DNA of 64,000 nucleotides from contig OV050030.1 of NCBI GenBank assembly GCA_920105625.2, forward strand, positions 249,953,889-250,017,888, written 5' to 3'. Below the pieces are notes generated by a model, which had not been told where the DNA came from, ran no database searches, and worked only from the letters and a program-made list of their open reading frames with translations. The position numbers and the translations under genes are program-made. Positions 46,279 to 61,600 of this stretch are shown here, piece after piece. Positions within the stretch are counted from its first letter, which is position 1. Each line of letters opens with the position of its first letter. The DNA is from Clusia tigrina. Lineage: Eukaryota; Arthropoda; Insecta; Diptera; Clusiidae.

Positions 46279-47452
46279 GACCCTAACTTCTATACGGTAC
46301 GTCCTACACCTATCAAAGTTTGCAACATACAAATACTTGTAAGTTTTTACTGGAGCGTCATAAAACCTTGAATTTTTGTAACAATAAAGTACTCGAGCCT
46401 CTTGTCAATTTAAGCTATCGCTCAAAGCTGTGCTACCCTTGAGTCCCAAATCAGCACTGATAAAACTTCAAATGGCCCTAACTTCTATACGGTACGTCCT
46501 ACACATATCTAAGTTTGCAACATACAAATGCTTGTAACTTTTTACTGGAGCGTCATAAAACCTTGAAATTTTGTAACAATAAAGTGCTCGAGCCTCTTGT
46601 CAATTTAAGCTATCGCTCAAGCTATGCTACCCTTGAGTCCCAAATCAAACACTGATAAAACTTCAAATGGCCCTAACTCCTATACGATACGTCCTACACC
46701 TATCAAAGTTTGCAACATACAAATGCTTGTAACTTTTTACGGGAGCGTCATAAAACCTTGAAATTTTGTAACAATAAGGTACACGAGCTTCTTGTCAATT
46801 TAAGCTATCGCTCAAAGCTATGCTACCCTTGAGTCCCAAATCAAACACTGATAAAACTTCAAATGTCACTAATTTCTATACGGTACGTCCTATACCTATC
46901 AAAGTTTGCAACATACAAATGCTTGTAACTTTTTACTGGAGCGTCATAAAACCTTGAAATTTTGTAACAATAAAGTACTCGAGCCTCTTGTCAATTTAAG
47001 CTATCGCTCAAAGCTATGCTACCCTTGAGTCCCAAATCAAACAATGATAAAACTTCAAATGGCCCTAACTTCTATACGGTACGACCTACACATATCAAAG
47101 TTTGCAACATACAAATGCTTGTAACTTTTTACTGGAGCATCATAAAACCTTGAAATTTTGTAACAATAAAGTACTCGAGCCTCTTGTCAATTTAAGCTAT
47201 CGCTCAAAGCTATGATACCCTTGAGTTCAAAATCAAACACTGATAAAACTTCAAATGGCCCTAACTTCTATACGGTACGTCCTACACCTATCAAAGTTTC
47301 CAACATACAAATGCTTGTAACTTTTTACTGGAGTGTCATAAAACCTTGAAATTTTGTAACAATAAAGTACTCGAGCCTCTTGTCAATTTAAGCTATCGCT
47401 CAAAGCTATGCAACCCTTGAGTCCCAAATCAAACACTGATAAAACTTCAAAT
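46279..47452. repeat. 1174-bp higher-order repeat, displaced copy
   Basis: Same six monomers as 38921-40094, 7358 bp away (TGAATTTTT 39011/46369 and 40185/47543). The GTACTGGAGCC variant at 37861/45219 has the same offset, so a segment of about 37.8-40.2 kb was copied to about 45.1-47.6 kb. A partial second unit starts at 47453. Confidence 0.85.
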
Positions 47453-48039
47453 GACCCTAACTTCTATACGGTACGTCCTACACCTATCAAAGTTTGCAAC
47501 ATACAAATACTTGTAAGTTTTTACTGGAGCGTCATAAAACCTTGAATTTTTGTAACAATAAAGTACTCGAGCCTCTTGTCAATTTAAGCTATCGCTCAAA
47601 GCTATGCTACCCTTGAGTCCCAAATCAAACACTGATAAAACTTCAAATGGCCCTAACTTCTATACGGTACGTCCTACACATATCAAAGTTTGCAACATAC
47701 AAATGCTTGTAACTTTTTACTGGAGCGTCATAAAACCTTGAAATTTTGTAACAATAAAGTACTCGAGCCTCTTGTCAATTTAAGCTATCGCTCAAAGCTA
47801 TGCTACCCTTGAGTCCCAAATCAAACACTGATAAAACTTCAAATGGCCCTAACTTCTATACGGTACGTCCTACACATATCAAAGTTTGCAACATACAAAT
47901 GCTTGTAACTTTTTACTGGAACATCATAAAACCTTGAAATTTTGTAACAATAAAGTACTCGAGCCTCTTGTCAATTTAAGCTATCGCTCAAAGCTATGAT
48001 ACCCTTGAGTCCCAAATCAAACACTGATACAACTTCAAA

Positions 48040-51000
48040 TGGCCCTAACTTCTATACGGTACGTTCTACGCCTATCAAAGTTTGCGACATACAAATGCTT
48101 GTAACTTTTTACTGGAGCGTCATAAAACCTTGAAATTTTGTAACAATAAAGAACTCGAGCCTCTTGTCAATTTAAGCTGTCGCTCAAAGCTATGCTACCC
48201 TTGAGTCCCAAATCAAACACTGATAAAACTTCAAATGGCCCTAACTTCTATACGGTACGTCCTACACTTATCAAAGTTTCCAACATACAAATGCTTGTAA
48301 CTTTTTACTGGAGCGTCATAAAACCTTGAAATTTTGTAACAATAAAGTACTCGAGCCTCTTGTCAATTTAAGCTATCGCTCAAAGCTATGCTACCCTTGA
48401 GTCCCAAATCAAACACTGATAAAACTTCAAATGGCCCTAACTTCTATACGGTGCGTCCTACACCTATCAAAGTTTGCAACATACAAATGCTTGTAACTTT
48501 TTACTGGAGCGTCATAAAACGTTGAAATTTTGTAACAATAAAGTACTCGAGCCTCTTGTCAATTTAAGCTATCGCTATGCTACCCTTGAGTCCCAAATCA
48601 AACACTGATAAAACTTCAAAAGGCCCTAACTTCTATACGGTACGTCCTACACCTATCAAAGTTTGCAACATACAAATGCTTGTAACTTTTTACTGGAGCG
48701 TCATAAAACCTTGAAATTTTGTAACAATACAGTACTCGAGCCTCTTGTCAATTTAAGCTATCGCTCAAGCAATGCTACCCTTGAGTCCCAAATCAAACAC
48801 TGATAAAACTTCAAATGGCCCTAACTCCTATACGGTACGTCCTACACCTATCAAAGTTTGCAACATACAAATGCTTGTAACTTTTTACGGGAGCGTCATA
48901 AAACCTTGAAATTTTGTAACAATAAGGTACACGAGCTTCTTGTCAATTTAAGCTATCGCTCAAAGCTATGCTACCCTTGAGTCCCAAATCAAACACTGAT
49001 AAAACTTCAAATGGCACTAACTTCTATACGGTACGTCCTACACCTATCAAAGTTTGCAACATACAAATGCTTGTAACTTTTTACGGGAGCATCATAAAAA
49101 CTTGAAATTTTGTAACAATAAGGTACTCGAGCTTCTTGTCAATTTAAGCTATCGCTCAAAGTTATGCTACCCTTGAGTCCCAAATCAAACACTGATAAAA
49201 CTTCAAATGGCCCTAACTTCTATACGGTACATCCTACACCTATCAAAGTTTGCAACATACAAATGCTTGTAATTTTTTACTGGAGCGTCATAAAACCTTG
49301 AAATTTTGTAACAATAAAGTACTCGAGCCTCTTGTCAATTTAAGCTATCGCTCAAAGCTATGCTACCCTTGAGTCCCAAATCAAACACTGATAAAACTTC
49401 AAATGGCCCTAACTTCTATACGGTACGTCCTACACCTATCAAAGTTTGCAACATACAAATGCTTGTAACTTTTTACTGGAGCGTCATAAAACGTTGAAAT
49501 TTTGTAACAATAAAGTACTCGAGCCTCTTGTCAATTCAAGCTATCGCTCAAAGCTATGCTACCCTTGATTCCCAAATCAAACACTGATAAAACTTCAAAA
49601 GGCCCTAACTTCTATAAGGTACATCCTACACCTATCAAAGTTTGCAACATACAAATGCTTGTAACTTTTTACTGGACCGTCATAAAACCTTGAAATTTTG
49701 TAACAATAAAGTACTCGAGCCTCTTGTCAATTTAAGCTATCGCTCAAAGCTATGTTACCCTTGAGTCCCAAATCAAACACTGATAAAACTTCAAATGGCC
49801 CTAACTTCTATACGGTACGTCCTACACATATCAAAGTTTGCAACATACAAATGCTTGTAACTTTTTACTGGAGCGTCATAAAACCTTGAAATTTTGTAAC
49901 AATAAAGTACTCGAGCCTCTTGTCAATTTAAGCTATCGCTCAAGCTATGCTACCCTTGAGTCCCAAATCAAACACTGATAAAACTTCAAATGGCCCTAAC
50001 TCCTATACGATACGTCCTACACCTATCAAAGTTTGCAACATACAAATGCTTGTAACTTTTTACGGGAGCGTCATAAAACCTTGAAATTTTGTAACAATAA
50101 GGTAAACGAGCTTCTTGTCAATTTAAGCTATCGCTCAAAGCTATGCTACCCTTGAGTCCCAAATCAAACACTGATAAAACTTCAAATGGCACTAATTTCT
50201 ATACGGTACGTCCTACACCTATCAAAGTTTGCAACATACAAATGCTTGTAACTTTTTACTGGAGCGTCATAAAACCTTGAAATTTTGTAACAATAAAGTA
50301 CTCGAGCCTCTTGTCAATTTAAGCTATCGCTCAAAGCTATGCTACCCTTGAGTCCCAAATCAAACACTGATAAAACTTCAAATGGCCCTAACTTCTATAC
50401 GGTACGTCCTACACATATCAAAGTTTGCAACATACAAATGCTTGTAACTTTTTACTGGAGCATCATAAAACCTTGAAATTTTGTAACAATAAAGTACTCG
50501 AGCCTCTTGTCAATTTAAGCTATCGCTCAAAGCTATGCTACCCTTGAGTCCCAAATCAAACACTGATAAAACTTCAAATGGCCCTAACTTCTATACGGTA
50601 CGTCCTACACTTATCAAAGTTTCCAACATACAAATGCTTGTAACTTTTTACTGGAGCGTCATAAAACCTTGAAATTTTGTAACAATAAAGTACTCGAGCC
50701 TCTTGTCAATTTAAGCTATCGCTCAAAGCTATGCTACCCTTGAGTCCCAAATCAAACACTGATAAAACTTCAAATGGCCCTAACTTCTATACGGTACGTT
50801 CTACGCCTATCAAAGTTTGCGACATACAAATGCTTGTAACTTTTTACTGGAGCGTCATAAAACCTTGAAATTTTGTAACAATAAAGTACTCGAGCCTCTT
50901 GTCAATTTAAGCTGTCGCTCAAAGCTATGCTACCCTTGAGTCCCAAATCAAACACTGATAAAACTTCAAATGGCCCTAACTTCTATACGGTACGTCCTAC

Positions 51001-54000
51001 ACTTATCAAAGTTTCCAACATACAAATGCTTGTAACTTTTTACTGGAGCGTCATAAAACCTTGAAATTTTGTAACAATAAAGTACTCGAGCCTCTTGTCA
51101 ATTTAAGCTATCGCTCAAAGCTATGCTACCCTTGAGTCCCAAATCAAACACTGATAAAACTTCAAATGGCCCTAACTTCTATACGGTGCGTCCTACACCT
51201 ATCAAAGTTTGCAACATACAAATGCTTGTAACTTTTTACTGGAGCGTCATAAAACGTTGAAATTTTGTAACAATAAAGTACTCGAGCCTCTTGTCAATTT
51301 AAGCTATCGCTCAAAGCTATGCTACCCTAGAGTCCCAAATCAAACACTGATAAAACTTCAAAAGGCCCTAACTTCTATACGGTACGTCCTACACCTATCA
51401 AAGTTTGCAACATACAAATGCTTGTAACTTTTTACTGGAGCGTCATAAAACCTTGAAATTTTGTAACAATACAGTACTCGAGCCTCTTGTCAATTTAAGC
51501 TATCGCTCAAGCAATGCTACCCTTGAGTCCCAAATCAAACACTGATAAAACTTCAAATGGCCCTAACTCCTATACGGTACGTCCTACACCTATCAAAGTT
51601 TGCAACATACAAATGCTTGTAACTTTTTACTGGAGCATCATAAAACGTTGAAATTTTGTAACAATAAAGTACTCGAGCCTCTTGTCAATTTAAGCTATCG
51701 CTCAAAGCTATGCTACCCTTGAGTCCCAAATGAAACACTGATAAAACTTCAAAAGGCCCTAACTTCTATACGGTACGTCCTACACCTATCAAAGTTTGCA
51801 ACATACAAATGCTTGTAACTTTTTACTGGAGCGTCATAAAACCTTGAAATTTTGTTACAATACAGTACTCGAGCCTCTTGTCAATTTAAGCTATCGCTCA
51901 AGCAATGCTACCCTTGAGTCCCAAATCAAACACTGATAAAACTTCAAATGGCCCTAACTCCTATACGATACGTCCTACACCTATCAAAGTTTGCACCATA
52001 CAAATGCTTGTAACTTTTTACGGGAGCATCATAAAAACTTGAAATTTTGTAACAATAAGGTACTCGAGCTTCTTGTCAATTTAAGCTATCGCTCAAAGTT
52101 ATGCTACCCTTGAGTCCCAAATCAAACACTGATAAAACTTCAAATGGCCCTAACTTCTATACGGTACATCCTACACCTATCAAAGTTTGCAACATACAAA
52201 TGCTTGTAACTTTTTACTGGAGCGTCATAAAACCTTGAAATTTTGTAACAATAAAGTACTCGAGCCTCTTGTCAATTTAAGCTATCGCTCAAAGCTATGC
52301 AACCCTTGAGTCCCAAATCAAACACTGATAAAATTTCAAATGACCCTAACTTCTATACGGTACGTCCTACACCTATCAAAGTTTGCAACATACAAATACT
52401 TGTAAGTTTTTACTGGAGCGTCATAAAACCTTGAATTTTTGTAACAATAAAGTACTCGAGCCTCTTGTCAATTTAAGCTATCGCTCAAAGCTATGCTACC
52501 CTTGAGTCCCAAATCAAACACTGATAAAACTTCAAATGGCCCTAACTTCTATACGGTACGTCCTACGCCTATCAAAGTTTGCAACATACAAATGCTTGTA
52601 ATTTTTTACTGAAGCGTCATAAAACATTGATATTTTGTAACAATAAAGTACTCGAGCCTCTTGTCAATTTAAGCTATCGCTCAAAGCTATGCTACCCTTG
52701 AGTCCCCAATCAAACACTGATAAAACTTCAAATGGCCCTAACTTCTATACGGTACGTTCTACGCCTATCAAAGTTTGCGACATACAAATGCTTGTAACTT
52801 TTTACTGGAGCGTCATAAAACCTTGAAATTTTGTAACAATAAAGTACTCGAGCCTCTTGTCAATTTAAGCTGTCGCTCAAAGCTATGCTACCCTTGAGTC
52901 CCAAATCAAACACTGATAAAACTTCAAATGGCCCTAACTTCTATACGGTACGCCCTACACTTATCAAAGTTTCCAACATACAAATGCTTGTAACTTTTTA
53001 CTGGAGCGTCATAAAACCTTGAAATTTTGTAACAATAAAGTACTCGAGCCTCTTGTCAATTTAAGCTATCGCTCAAAGCTATGCTACCCTTGAGTCCCAA
53101 ATCAAACACTGATAAAACTTCAAATGGCCCTAACTTCTATACGGTGCGTCCTACACCTATCAAAGTTTGCAACATACAAATGCTTGTAACTTTTTACTGG
53201 AGCGTCATAAAACGTTGAAATTTTGTAACAATAAAGTACTCGAGCCTCTTGTCAATTTAAGCTATCGCTCAAAGCTATGCTACCCTTGAGTCCCAAATGA
53301 AACACTGATAAAACTTCAAAAGGCCCTAACTTCTATACGGTACGTCCTACACCTATCAAAGTTTGCAACATACAAATGCTTGTAACTTTTTACTGGAGCG
53401 TCATAAAACCTTGAAATTTTGTAACAATACAGTACTCGAGCCTCTTGTCAATTTAAGCTATCGCTCAAGCAATGCTACCCTTGAGTCCCAAATCAAACAC
53501 TGATAAAACTTCAAATGGCCCTAACTCCTATACGATACGTCCTACACCTATCAAAGTTTGCACCATACAAATGCTTGTAACTTTTTACGGGAGCATCATA
53601 AAAACTTGAAATTTTGTAACAATAAGGTACTCGAGCTTCTTGTCAATTTAAGCTATCGCTCAAAGTTATGCTACCCTTGAGTCCCAAATCAAACACTGAT
53701 AAAACTTCAAATGGCCCTAACTTCTATACGGTACATCCTACACCTATCAAAGTTTGCAACATACAAATGCTTGTAACTTTTTACTGGAGCGTCATAAAAC
53801 CTTGAAATTTTGTAACAATAAAGTACTCGAGCCTCTTGGCAATTTAAGCTATCGCTCAAAGCTATGCTACCCTTGAGTCCCAAATCAAACACTGATAAAA
53901 CTTCAAATGGCCCTAACTTCTATACGGTGCGTCCTACACCTATCAAAGTTTGCAACATACAAATGCTTGTAACTTTTTACTGGAGCGTCATAAAACGTTG

Positions 54001-57000
54001 AAATTTTTTAACAATAAAGTACTCGAGCCTCTTGTCAATTTAAGATATCGCTCAAAGCTATGCTACCCTTGAGTCCCAAATCAAACACTGATAAAACTTC
54101 AAAAGGCCCTAACTTCTATACGGTACGTCCTACACCTATCAAAGTTTGCAACATACAAATGCTTGTAACTTTTTACTGGAGCGTCATAAAACCTTGAAAT
54201 TTTGTAACAATAAAGTACTCGAGCCTCTTGTCAATTTAAGCTATCGCTCAAGCAATGCTACCCTTGAGTCCCAAATCAAACACTGATAAAACTTCAAATG
54301 GCCCTAACTCCTATACGGTACGTCCTACACCTATCAAAGTTTGCAACATACAAATGCTTGTAACTTTTTACTGGAGCATCATAAAACGTTGAAATTTTGT
54401 AACAATAAAGTACTCGAGCCTCTTGTCAATTTAAGCTATCGCTCAAAGCTATGCTACCCTTGAGTCCCAAATGAAACACTGATAAAACTTCAAAAGGCCC
54501 TAACTTCTATACGGTACGTCCTACACCTATCAAAGTTTGCAACATACAAATGCTTGTAACTTTTTACTGGAGCGTCATAAAACCTTGAAATTTTGTAACA
54601 ATACAGTACTCGAGCCTCTTGTCAATTTAAGCTATCGCTCAAGCAATGCTACCCTTGAGTCCCAAATCAAACACTGATAAAACTTCAAATGGCCCTAACT
54701 CCTATACGATAGTCCTACACCTATCAAAGTTTGCACCATACAAATGCTTGTAACTTTTTACGGGAGCATCATAAAAACTTGAAATTTTGTAACAATAAGG
54801 TACTCGAGCTTCTTGTCAATTTAAGCTATCGCTCAAAGTTATGCTACCCTTGAGTCCCAAATCAAACACTGATAAAACTTCAAATGGCCCTAACTTCTAT
54901 ACGGTACATCCTACACCTATCAAAGTTTGTAACATACAAATGCTTGTAACTTTTTACTGGAGCGTCATAAAACCTTGAAATTTTGTAACAATAAAGTACT
55001 CGAGCCCCTCGTCAATTTAAGCTATCGCTCAAAGCTATGCTACCCTTGAGTCCCAAATCAAACACTGATAAAACTTCAAATGGCCCTAACTTCTATACGG
55101 TACGTCCTACACATATCAAAGTTTGCAACATACAAATGCTTGTAACTTTTTACTGGAGCATCATAAAACCTTGAAATTTTGTAACAATAAAGTTCTCGAG
55201 CCTCTTGTCAATTTAAGCTATCGCTCAAAGCTATGCTACCCTTGAGTCCCAAATCAAACACTGATAAAACTTCAAATGGCCCTAACTTCTATACGGTACG
55301 TCCTACACTTATCAAAGTTTCCAACATACAAATGCTTGTAACTTTTTACTGGAGCGTCATAAAACCTTGAAATTTTGTAACAATAAAGTACTCGAGCCTC
55401 TTGTCTATTTAAGCTATCGCTCAAAGCTATGATACCCTTGAGTCCCAAATCAAACACTGATAAAACTTCAAATGGCCCTAACTTCTATACGGTACGTCCT
55501 ACACCTATCAAAGTTTGCAACATACAAATGCTTGTAACTTTTTACTGGAGTGTCATAAAACCTTGAAATTTTGTAACAATAAAGTACTCGAGCCTCTTGT
55601 CAATTTAAGCTATCGCTCAAAGCTATGCTACCCTTGAGTCCCAAATCAAACACTGATAAAACTTCAAATGGCCCTAACTTCTATACGGTACGTTCTACGC
55701 CTATCAAAGTTTGCGACATACAAATGCTTGTAACTTTTTACTGGAGCGTCATATAACCTTGAAATTTTGTAACAATAAAGTACTCGAGCCTCTTGTCAAT
55801 TTAAGCTGTCGCTCAAAGCTATGCTACCCTTGAGTCCCAAATCAAACACTGATAAAACTTCAAATGGCCCTAACTTCTATACGGTATGTCCTACACTTAT
55901 CAAAGTTTCCAACATACAAATGCTTGTAACTTTTTACTGGAGCGTCATAAAACCTTGAAATTTTGTAACAATAAAGTACTCGAGCCTCTTGTCAATTTAA
56001 GCTATCGCTCAAAGCTATGCTACCCTTGAGTCCCAAATCAAACACTGATAAAACTTCAAATGGCCCTAACTTCTATACGGTGCGTCCTACACCTATCAAA
56101 GTTTGCAACATACAAATGCTTGTAACTTTTTACTGGAGCGTCATAAAACGTTGAAATTTTGTAACAATAAAGTACTCGAGCCTCTTGTCAATTTAAGCTA
56201 TCGCTCAAAGCTATGCTACCCTTGAGTCCCAAATCAAATACTGATAAAACTTCAAAAGGCCCTAACTTCTATACGGTACGTCCTACACCTATCAAAGTTT
56301 GCAACATACAAATGCTTGTAACTTTTTACTGGAGCGTCATAAAACCTTGAAATTTTGTAACAATACAGTACTCGAGCCTCTTGTCAATTTAAGCTATCGC
56401 TCAAGCAATGCTACCCTTGAGTCCCAAATCAAACACTGATAAAACTTCAAATGGCCCTAACTCCTATACGGTACGTCCTACACTTATCAAAGTTTCCAAC
56501 ATACAAATGCTTGTAACTTTTTACTGGAGCGTCATAAAACCTTGAAATTTTGTAACAATAAAGTACTCGAGCATCTTGTCAATTTAAGCTATCGATCAAA
56601 GCTATGCTACCCTTGAGTCCCAAATAAAACACTGATAAAACTTCAAATGGCCCTAACTTCTATACGGTACGTCCTACACCTATCAAAGTTTGCACCATAC
56701 AAATGCTTGTAACTTTTTACGGGAGCATCATAAAAACTTGAAATTTTGTAACAATAAGGTACTCGAGCTTCTTGTCAATTTAAGCTATCGCTCAAAGTTA
56801 TGCTACCCTTGAGTCCCAAATCAAACACTGATAAAACTTCAAATGGCCCTAACTTCTATACGGTACATCCTACACCTATCAAAGTTTGCAACATACAAAT
56901 GCTTGTAATTTTTTACTGGAGCGTCATAAAGCCTTGAAATTTTGTAACAATAAAGTACTCGAGCCTCTTGTCAATTTAAGCTATCGCTCAAAGCTATGCT

Positions 57001-58600
57001 ACCCTTGAGTCCCAAATCAAACACTGATAAAACTTCAAATGGCCCTAACTTCTATACGGTACGTCCTACACCTATCAAAGTTTGCAACATACAAATGCTT
57101 GTAACTTTTTACTGGAGCGTCATAAAACCTTGAAATTTTGTAACAATAAAGTACTCGAGCCTCTTGTCAATTTAAGCTATCGCTCAAGCTATGCTACCCT
57201 TGAGTCCCAAATCAAACACTGATAAAACTTCAAATGGCCCTAACTCCTATACGATACGTCCTACACCTATCAAAGTTTGCAACATACAAATGCTTGTAAC
57301 TTTTTACGGGAGCGTCATAAAACCTTGAAATTTTGTAACAATAAGGTACACGAGCTTCTTGTCAATTTAAGCTATCGCTCAAAGCTATGCTACCCTTGAG
57401 TCCCAAATCAAACACTGATAAAACTTCAAATGGCACTAATTTCTATACGGTACGTCCTACACCTATCAAAGTTTGCAACATACAAATGCTTGTAACTTTT
57501 TACTGGAGCGTCATAAAACCTTGAAATTTTGTAACAATAAAGTACTCGAGCCTCTTGTCAATTTAAGCTATCGCTCAAAGCTATGCTACCCTTGAGTCCC
57601 AAATCAAACACTGATAAAACTTCAAATGGCCCTAACTTCTATACGGTACGTCCTACACATATCAAAGTTTGCAACATACAAATGCTTGTAACTTTTTACT
57701 GGAGCATCATAAAACCTTGAAATTTTGTAACAATAAAGTACTCGAGCCTCTTGTCAATTTAAGCTATCGCTCAAAGCTATGCTACCCTTGAGTCCCAAAT
57801 CAAACACTGATAAAACTTCAAATGGCCCTAACTTCTATACGGTACGTCCTACACTTATCAAAGTTTCCAACATACAAATGCTTGTAACTTTTTACTGGAG
57901 CGTCATAAAACCTTGAAATTTTGTAACAATAAAGTACTCGAGCCTCTTGTCAATTTAAGCTATCGCTCAAAGCTATGATACCCTTGAGTCCCAAATCAAA
58001 CACTGATAAAACTTCAAATGGCCCTAACTTCTATACGGTACGTTCTACACCTATCAAAGTTTGCAACATACAAATGCTTGTAACTTTTTACTGGAGTGTC
58101 ATAAAACCTTGAAATTTTGTAACAATAAAGTACTCGAGCTTCTTGTCAATTTAAGCTATCGCTCAAAGCTATGCTACCCTTGAGTCCCAAATCAAACACT
58201 GATAAAACTTCAAATGGCCCTAATTTCTATACGGTACGTTCTACGCCTATCAAAGTTAGCGACATACAAATGCTTGTAACTTTTTACTGGAGCGTCATAA
58301 AATCTTGAAATTTTGTAACAATAAAGTACTCGAGCCTCGTGTCAATTTAAGCTGTCGCTCAAAGCTATGCTACCCTTGAGTCCCAAATCAAACACTGATA
58401 AAACTTCAAATGGCCCTAACTTCTATACGGTACGTCCTACACATATCAAAGTTTCCAACATACAAATGCTTGTAACTTTTTACTGGAGCGTCATAAAACC
58501 TTGAAATTTGGTAACAATAAAGTACTCGAGCGTCTTGTCAATTTAAGCTATCGCTCAAAGCTATGCTATCCTTGAGTCCCAAATCAAACACTGATAAAAC
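48040..58600. repeat. Domain B, loosely periodic section
   Basis: The GTTCTACGCC, CACTTATC, GGTGCG, AAAGGCCC, CTCAAGCAATG monomer sequence recurs. GGTGCG occurs at 48452, 51187, 53145, 53928 and 56081. The spacings 2735, 1958 and 2936 equal 14, 10 and 15 monomers minus a few bases. One 7-bp loss (GCTATCGCTATGCTACC near 48565-48585) lies between short GCT direct repeats and suggests slippage. Unit lengths differ, so no single fixed higher-order repeat applies. Confidence 0.7.
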
Positions 58601-61600
58601 TTCAAAAGGCCCTAACTTCTATACGGTACGTCCTACACCTATCAAAGTTTGCAACATACAAATGCTTGTAACTTTTTACTGGAGCGTCATAAAACCTTGA
58701 AATTTTGTAACAATACAGTACTCGAGCCTCTTGTCAATTTAAGCTATCGCTCAAGCAATGCTACCCTTGAGTCCCAAATCAAACACTGATAAAACTTCAA
58801 ATGGCCCTAACTCCTATACGGTACGTCCTACACCTATCAAAGTTTGCAACATACAAATGCTTGTAACTTTTTACTGGAGCGTCATAAAACCTTGAAATTT
58901 TGTAACAATAAGGTACACGAGCTTCTTGTCAATTTAAGCTATCGCTCAAAGTTATGCTAACCTTGAGTCCCAAATCAAACACTGATAAAACTTCAAATGG
59001 CCCTAACTTCTATACGGTACATCCTACACCTATCAAAGTTTGCAACATACAAATGCTTGTAACTTTTTACTGGAGCGTCATAAAACCTTGAAATTTTGTA
59101 ACAATAAAGTACTCGAGCCTCTTGTCAATTTAAGCTATCGCTCAAAGCTATGCTACCCTTGAGTCCCAAATCAAACACTGATAAAACTTCAAATGGCCCT
59201 AACTCCTATACGATACGTCCTACACCTAACAAAGTTTGCAACATACAAATGCTTGTAACTTTTTACGGGAGCGTCATAAAACCTTGAAATTTTGTAACAA
59301 TAAGGTACACGAGCTTCTTGTCAATTTAAGCTATCGCTCAAAGCTATGCTACCCTTGAGTCCCAAATCAAACACTGATAAAACTACAAATGGCACTAACT
59401 TCTATACGGTACGTCCTACACCTATCAAAGTTTGCAACATACAAATGCTTGTAACTTTTTACTGGAGCGTCATAAAACTTTGAAATTTTGTAACAATAAA
59501 CTACTCGAGCCTCTTGTCAATTTAAGCTATCGCTTAAAGCTATGCTACCCTTGAGTCCCAAATCAAACACTGATAAAATTTCAAATGGCCCTAACTTCTA
59601 TACGGTACGTCCTACGCCTATCAAAGTTTGCAACATACAAATGCTTGTAACTTTTTACTGGAGCGTCATAAAATCTTGAAATTTTGTAACAATAAAGTAC
59701 TCGAGCCTCTTGTCAATTTAAGCTATCTCTCATAGCTATGCTACCCTTGAGTCCCAAATCAAACACTGATAAAACTTCAAATGGCCCTAACTTCTATACG
59801 GTACGTCCTACACTTATCAAAGTTTCCTACATACAAATGCTTGTAACTTTTTACTGGAGCGGCATTAAACCTTGAAATTTTGTAACAATAAAGTACTCGA
59901 GCCTCTTGTCAATTTAAGCTATCGCTCAAAGCTATGCTACCCTTGAGTCCCAAATGAAACACTGATAAAACTTCAAATGGCCCTAACTTCTATACGGTAC
60001 GTCCTACACCTATCAAAGTTTGCAACATACAAATGCTTGTAACTTTTTACTGGAGCGTCATAAAACTTTGAAATTTTGTAACAATAAAGTACTCGAGCCT
60101 CTTGTCAATTTAAGCTATCGCTCAAAGCTATGCTACCCTTGAGTCCCAAATCAAACACTGATAAAACTTCAAAAGGCCCTAACTTCTATACGGTACGTCC
60201 TACACCTATCAAAGTTTGCAACATACAAATGCTTGTAACTTTTTACTGGAGCGTCATAAAACCTTGAAATTTTGTAACAATACAGTACTCGAGCCTCTTG
60301 TCAATTTAAGCTATCGCTCAAGCAATGCTACCCTTGAGTCCCAAATCAAACACTGATAAAACTTCAAAAGGCCCTAACTCCTATACGATACGTCCTACAT
60401 CTATCAAAGTTTGCACCATACAAATGCTTGTAACTTTTTACGGGAGCGTCATAAAAACTTGAAATTTTGTAACAATAAGGTACTCGAGCTTCTTGTCAAT
60501 TTAAGCTATCGCTCAAAGTTATGCTACCCTTGAATCCCAAATCAAACACTGATAAAACTTCAAATGGCCATAACTTCTATACGGTACATCCTACACTTAT
60601 CAAAGTTTGCAACATACAAATGCTTGTAACTTTTTACTGGAGCGTCATAAAACCTTAAAATTTTGTAACAATAAAGTACTCCAGCCTCTTGTCAATTTAA
60701 GCTATCGCTCAAAGCTATGCTACCCTTGAGTCCCAAATCAAACACTGATAAAACTTCAAATGACCCTAACTTCTATACGGTACGTCCTACACCTATCAAA
60801 GTTTGCAACATACAAATGCTTGTAACTTTTTACTGGAGCGTCATAAAACCTTGAAATTTTGTAACAATACAGTTCTCGAGCCTTTTGTCAATTTAAGCTA
60901 TCGCTCAAGCAATGCTACCCTTGAGTCCCAAATCAAACACTTATAAAACTTCAAATGGCCCTAACTCCTATATGATATGTCCTAAACCTATCAAAGTTTG
61001 CAACATACAAATGCTTGTAACTTTTTACTGGAGCGTCATAAAACCTTGAAATTTTGTAACAATAAGGTACTCGAACTTCTTGTCAATTTAAGCTATCGCT
61101 CAAAGTTATGCTACCCTTGAGTCCCAAAGCAAACACTGATAAAACTTCAAATGGCCCTAATTTATATACGGTACGTCCTACACCTATCAAAGTTTGCAAC
61201 ATACAAATGCTTGTAACTTTTTACTGGAGTGTCATAAAACCTTGAAATTATGTAACAATAAAGTACTCGAGCCTCTTGTCAATTTAAGCTATCGCTCAAA
61301 GCTATGCTACCCTTGAGTCCCAAATCAAACACTGATAAAACTTCAGATGGCCCTAACTTCTATACGGTACGTCCTACACCTATCAAAGTTTGCAACATAC
61401 AAATGCTTGTAACTTTTTAGTGGAGCGTCATAAAACCCTGAAATTTTGTAACAATAACGTACTCGAGCCTCATGTCAATTTAAGCTATCGCTCAAAGCTA
61501 TGCTAACCTTGAGGCCCAAATCAAACACTGATAAAACTTCAAATGGCCGTTACTTCTATACGGTACGTCCTACACCTATCAAAGTTTGCAACATACAAAT

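Noticed and set aside
1170..55457. Recurring 61-codon minus-strand frames (starting MFDLGLKG or MFDLGLKC) in many monomers
   Set aside because: They are by-products of the satellite. The consensus monomer has an in-frame TGA (from TTGTCAATTT), and frames open only where this is changed (TTGGCAA, TTGTCGA and similar). The period is not a multiple of 3 and there is no start context, domain or conservation beyond that of the repeat.
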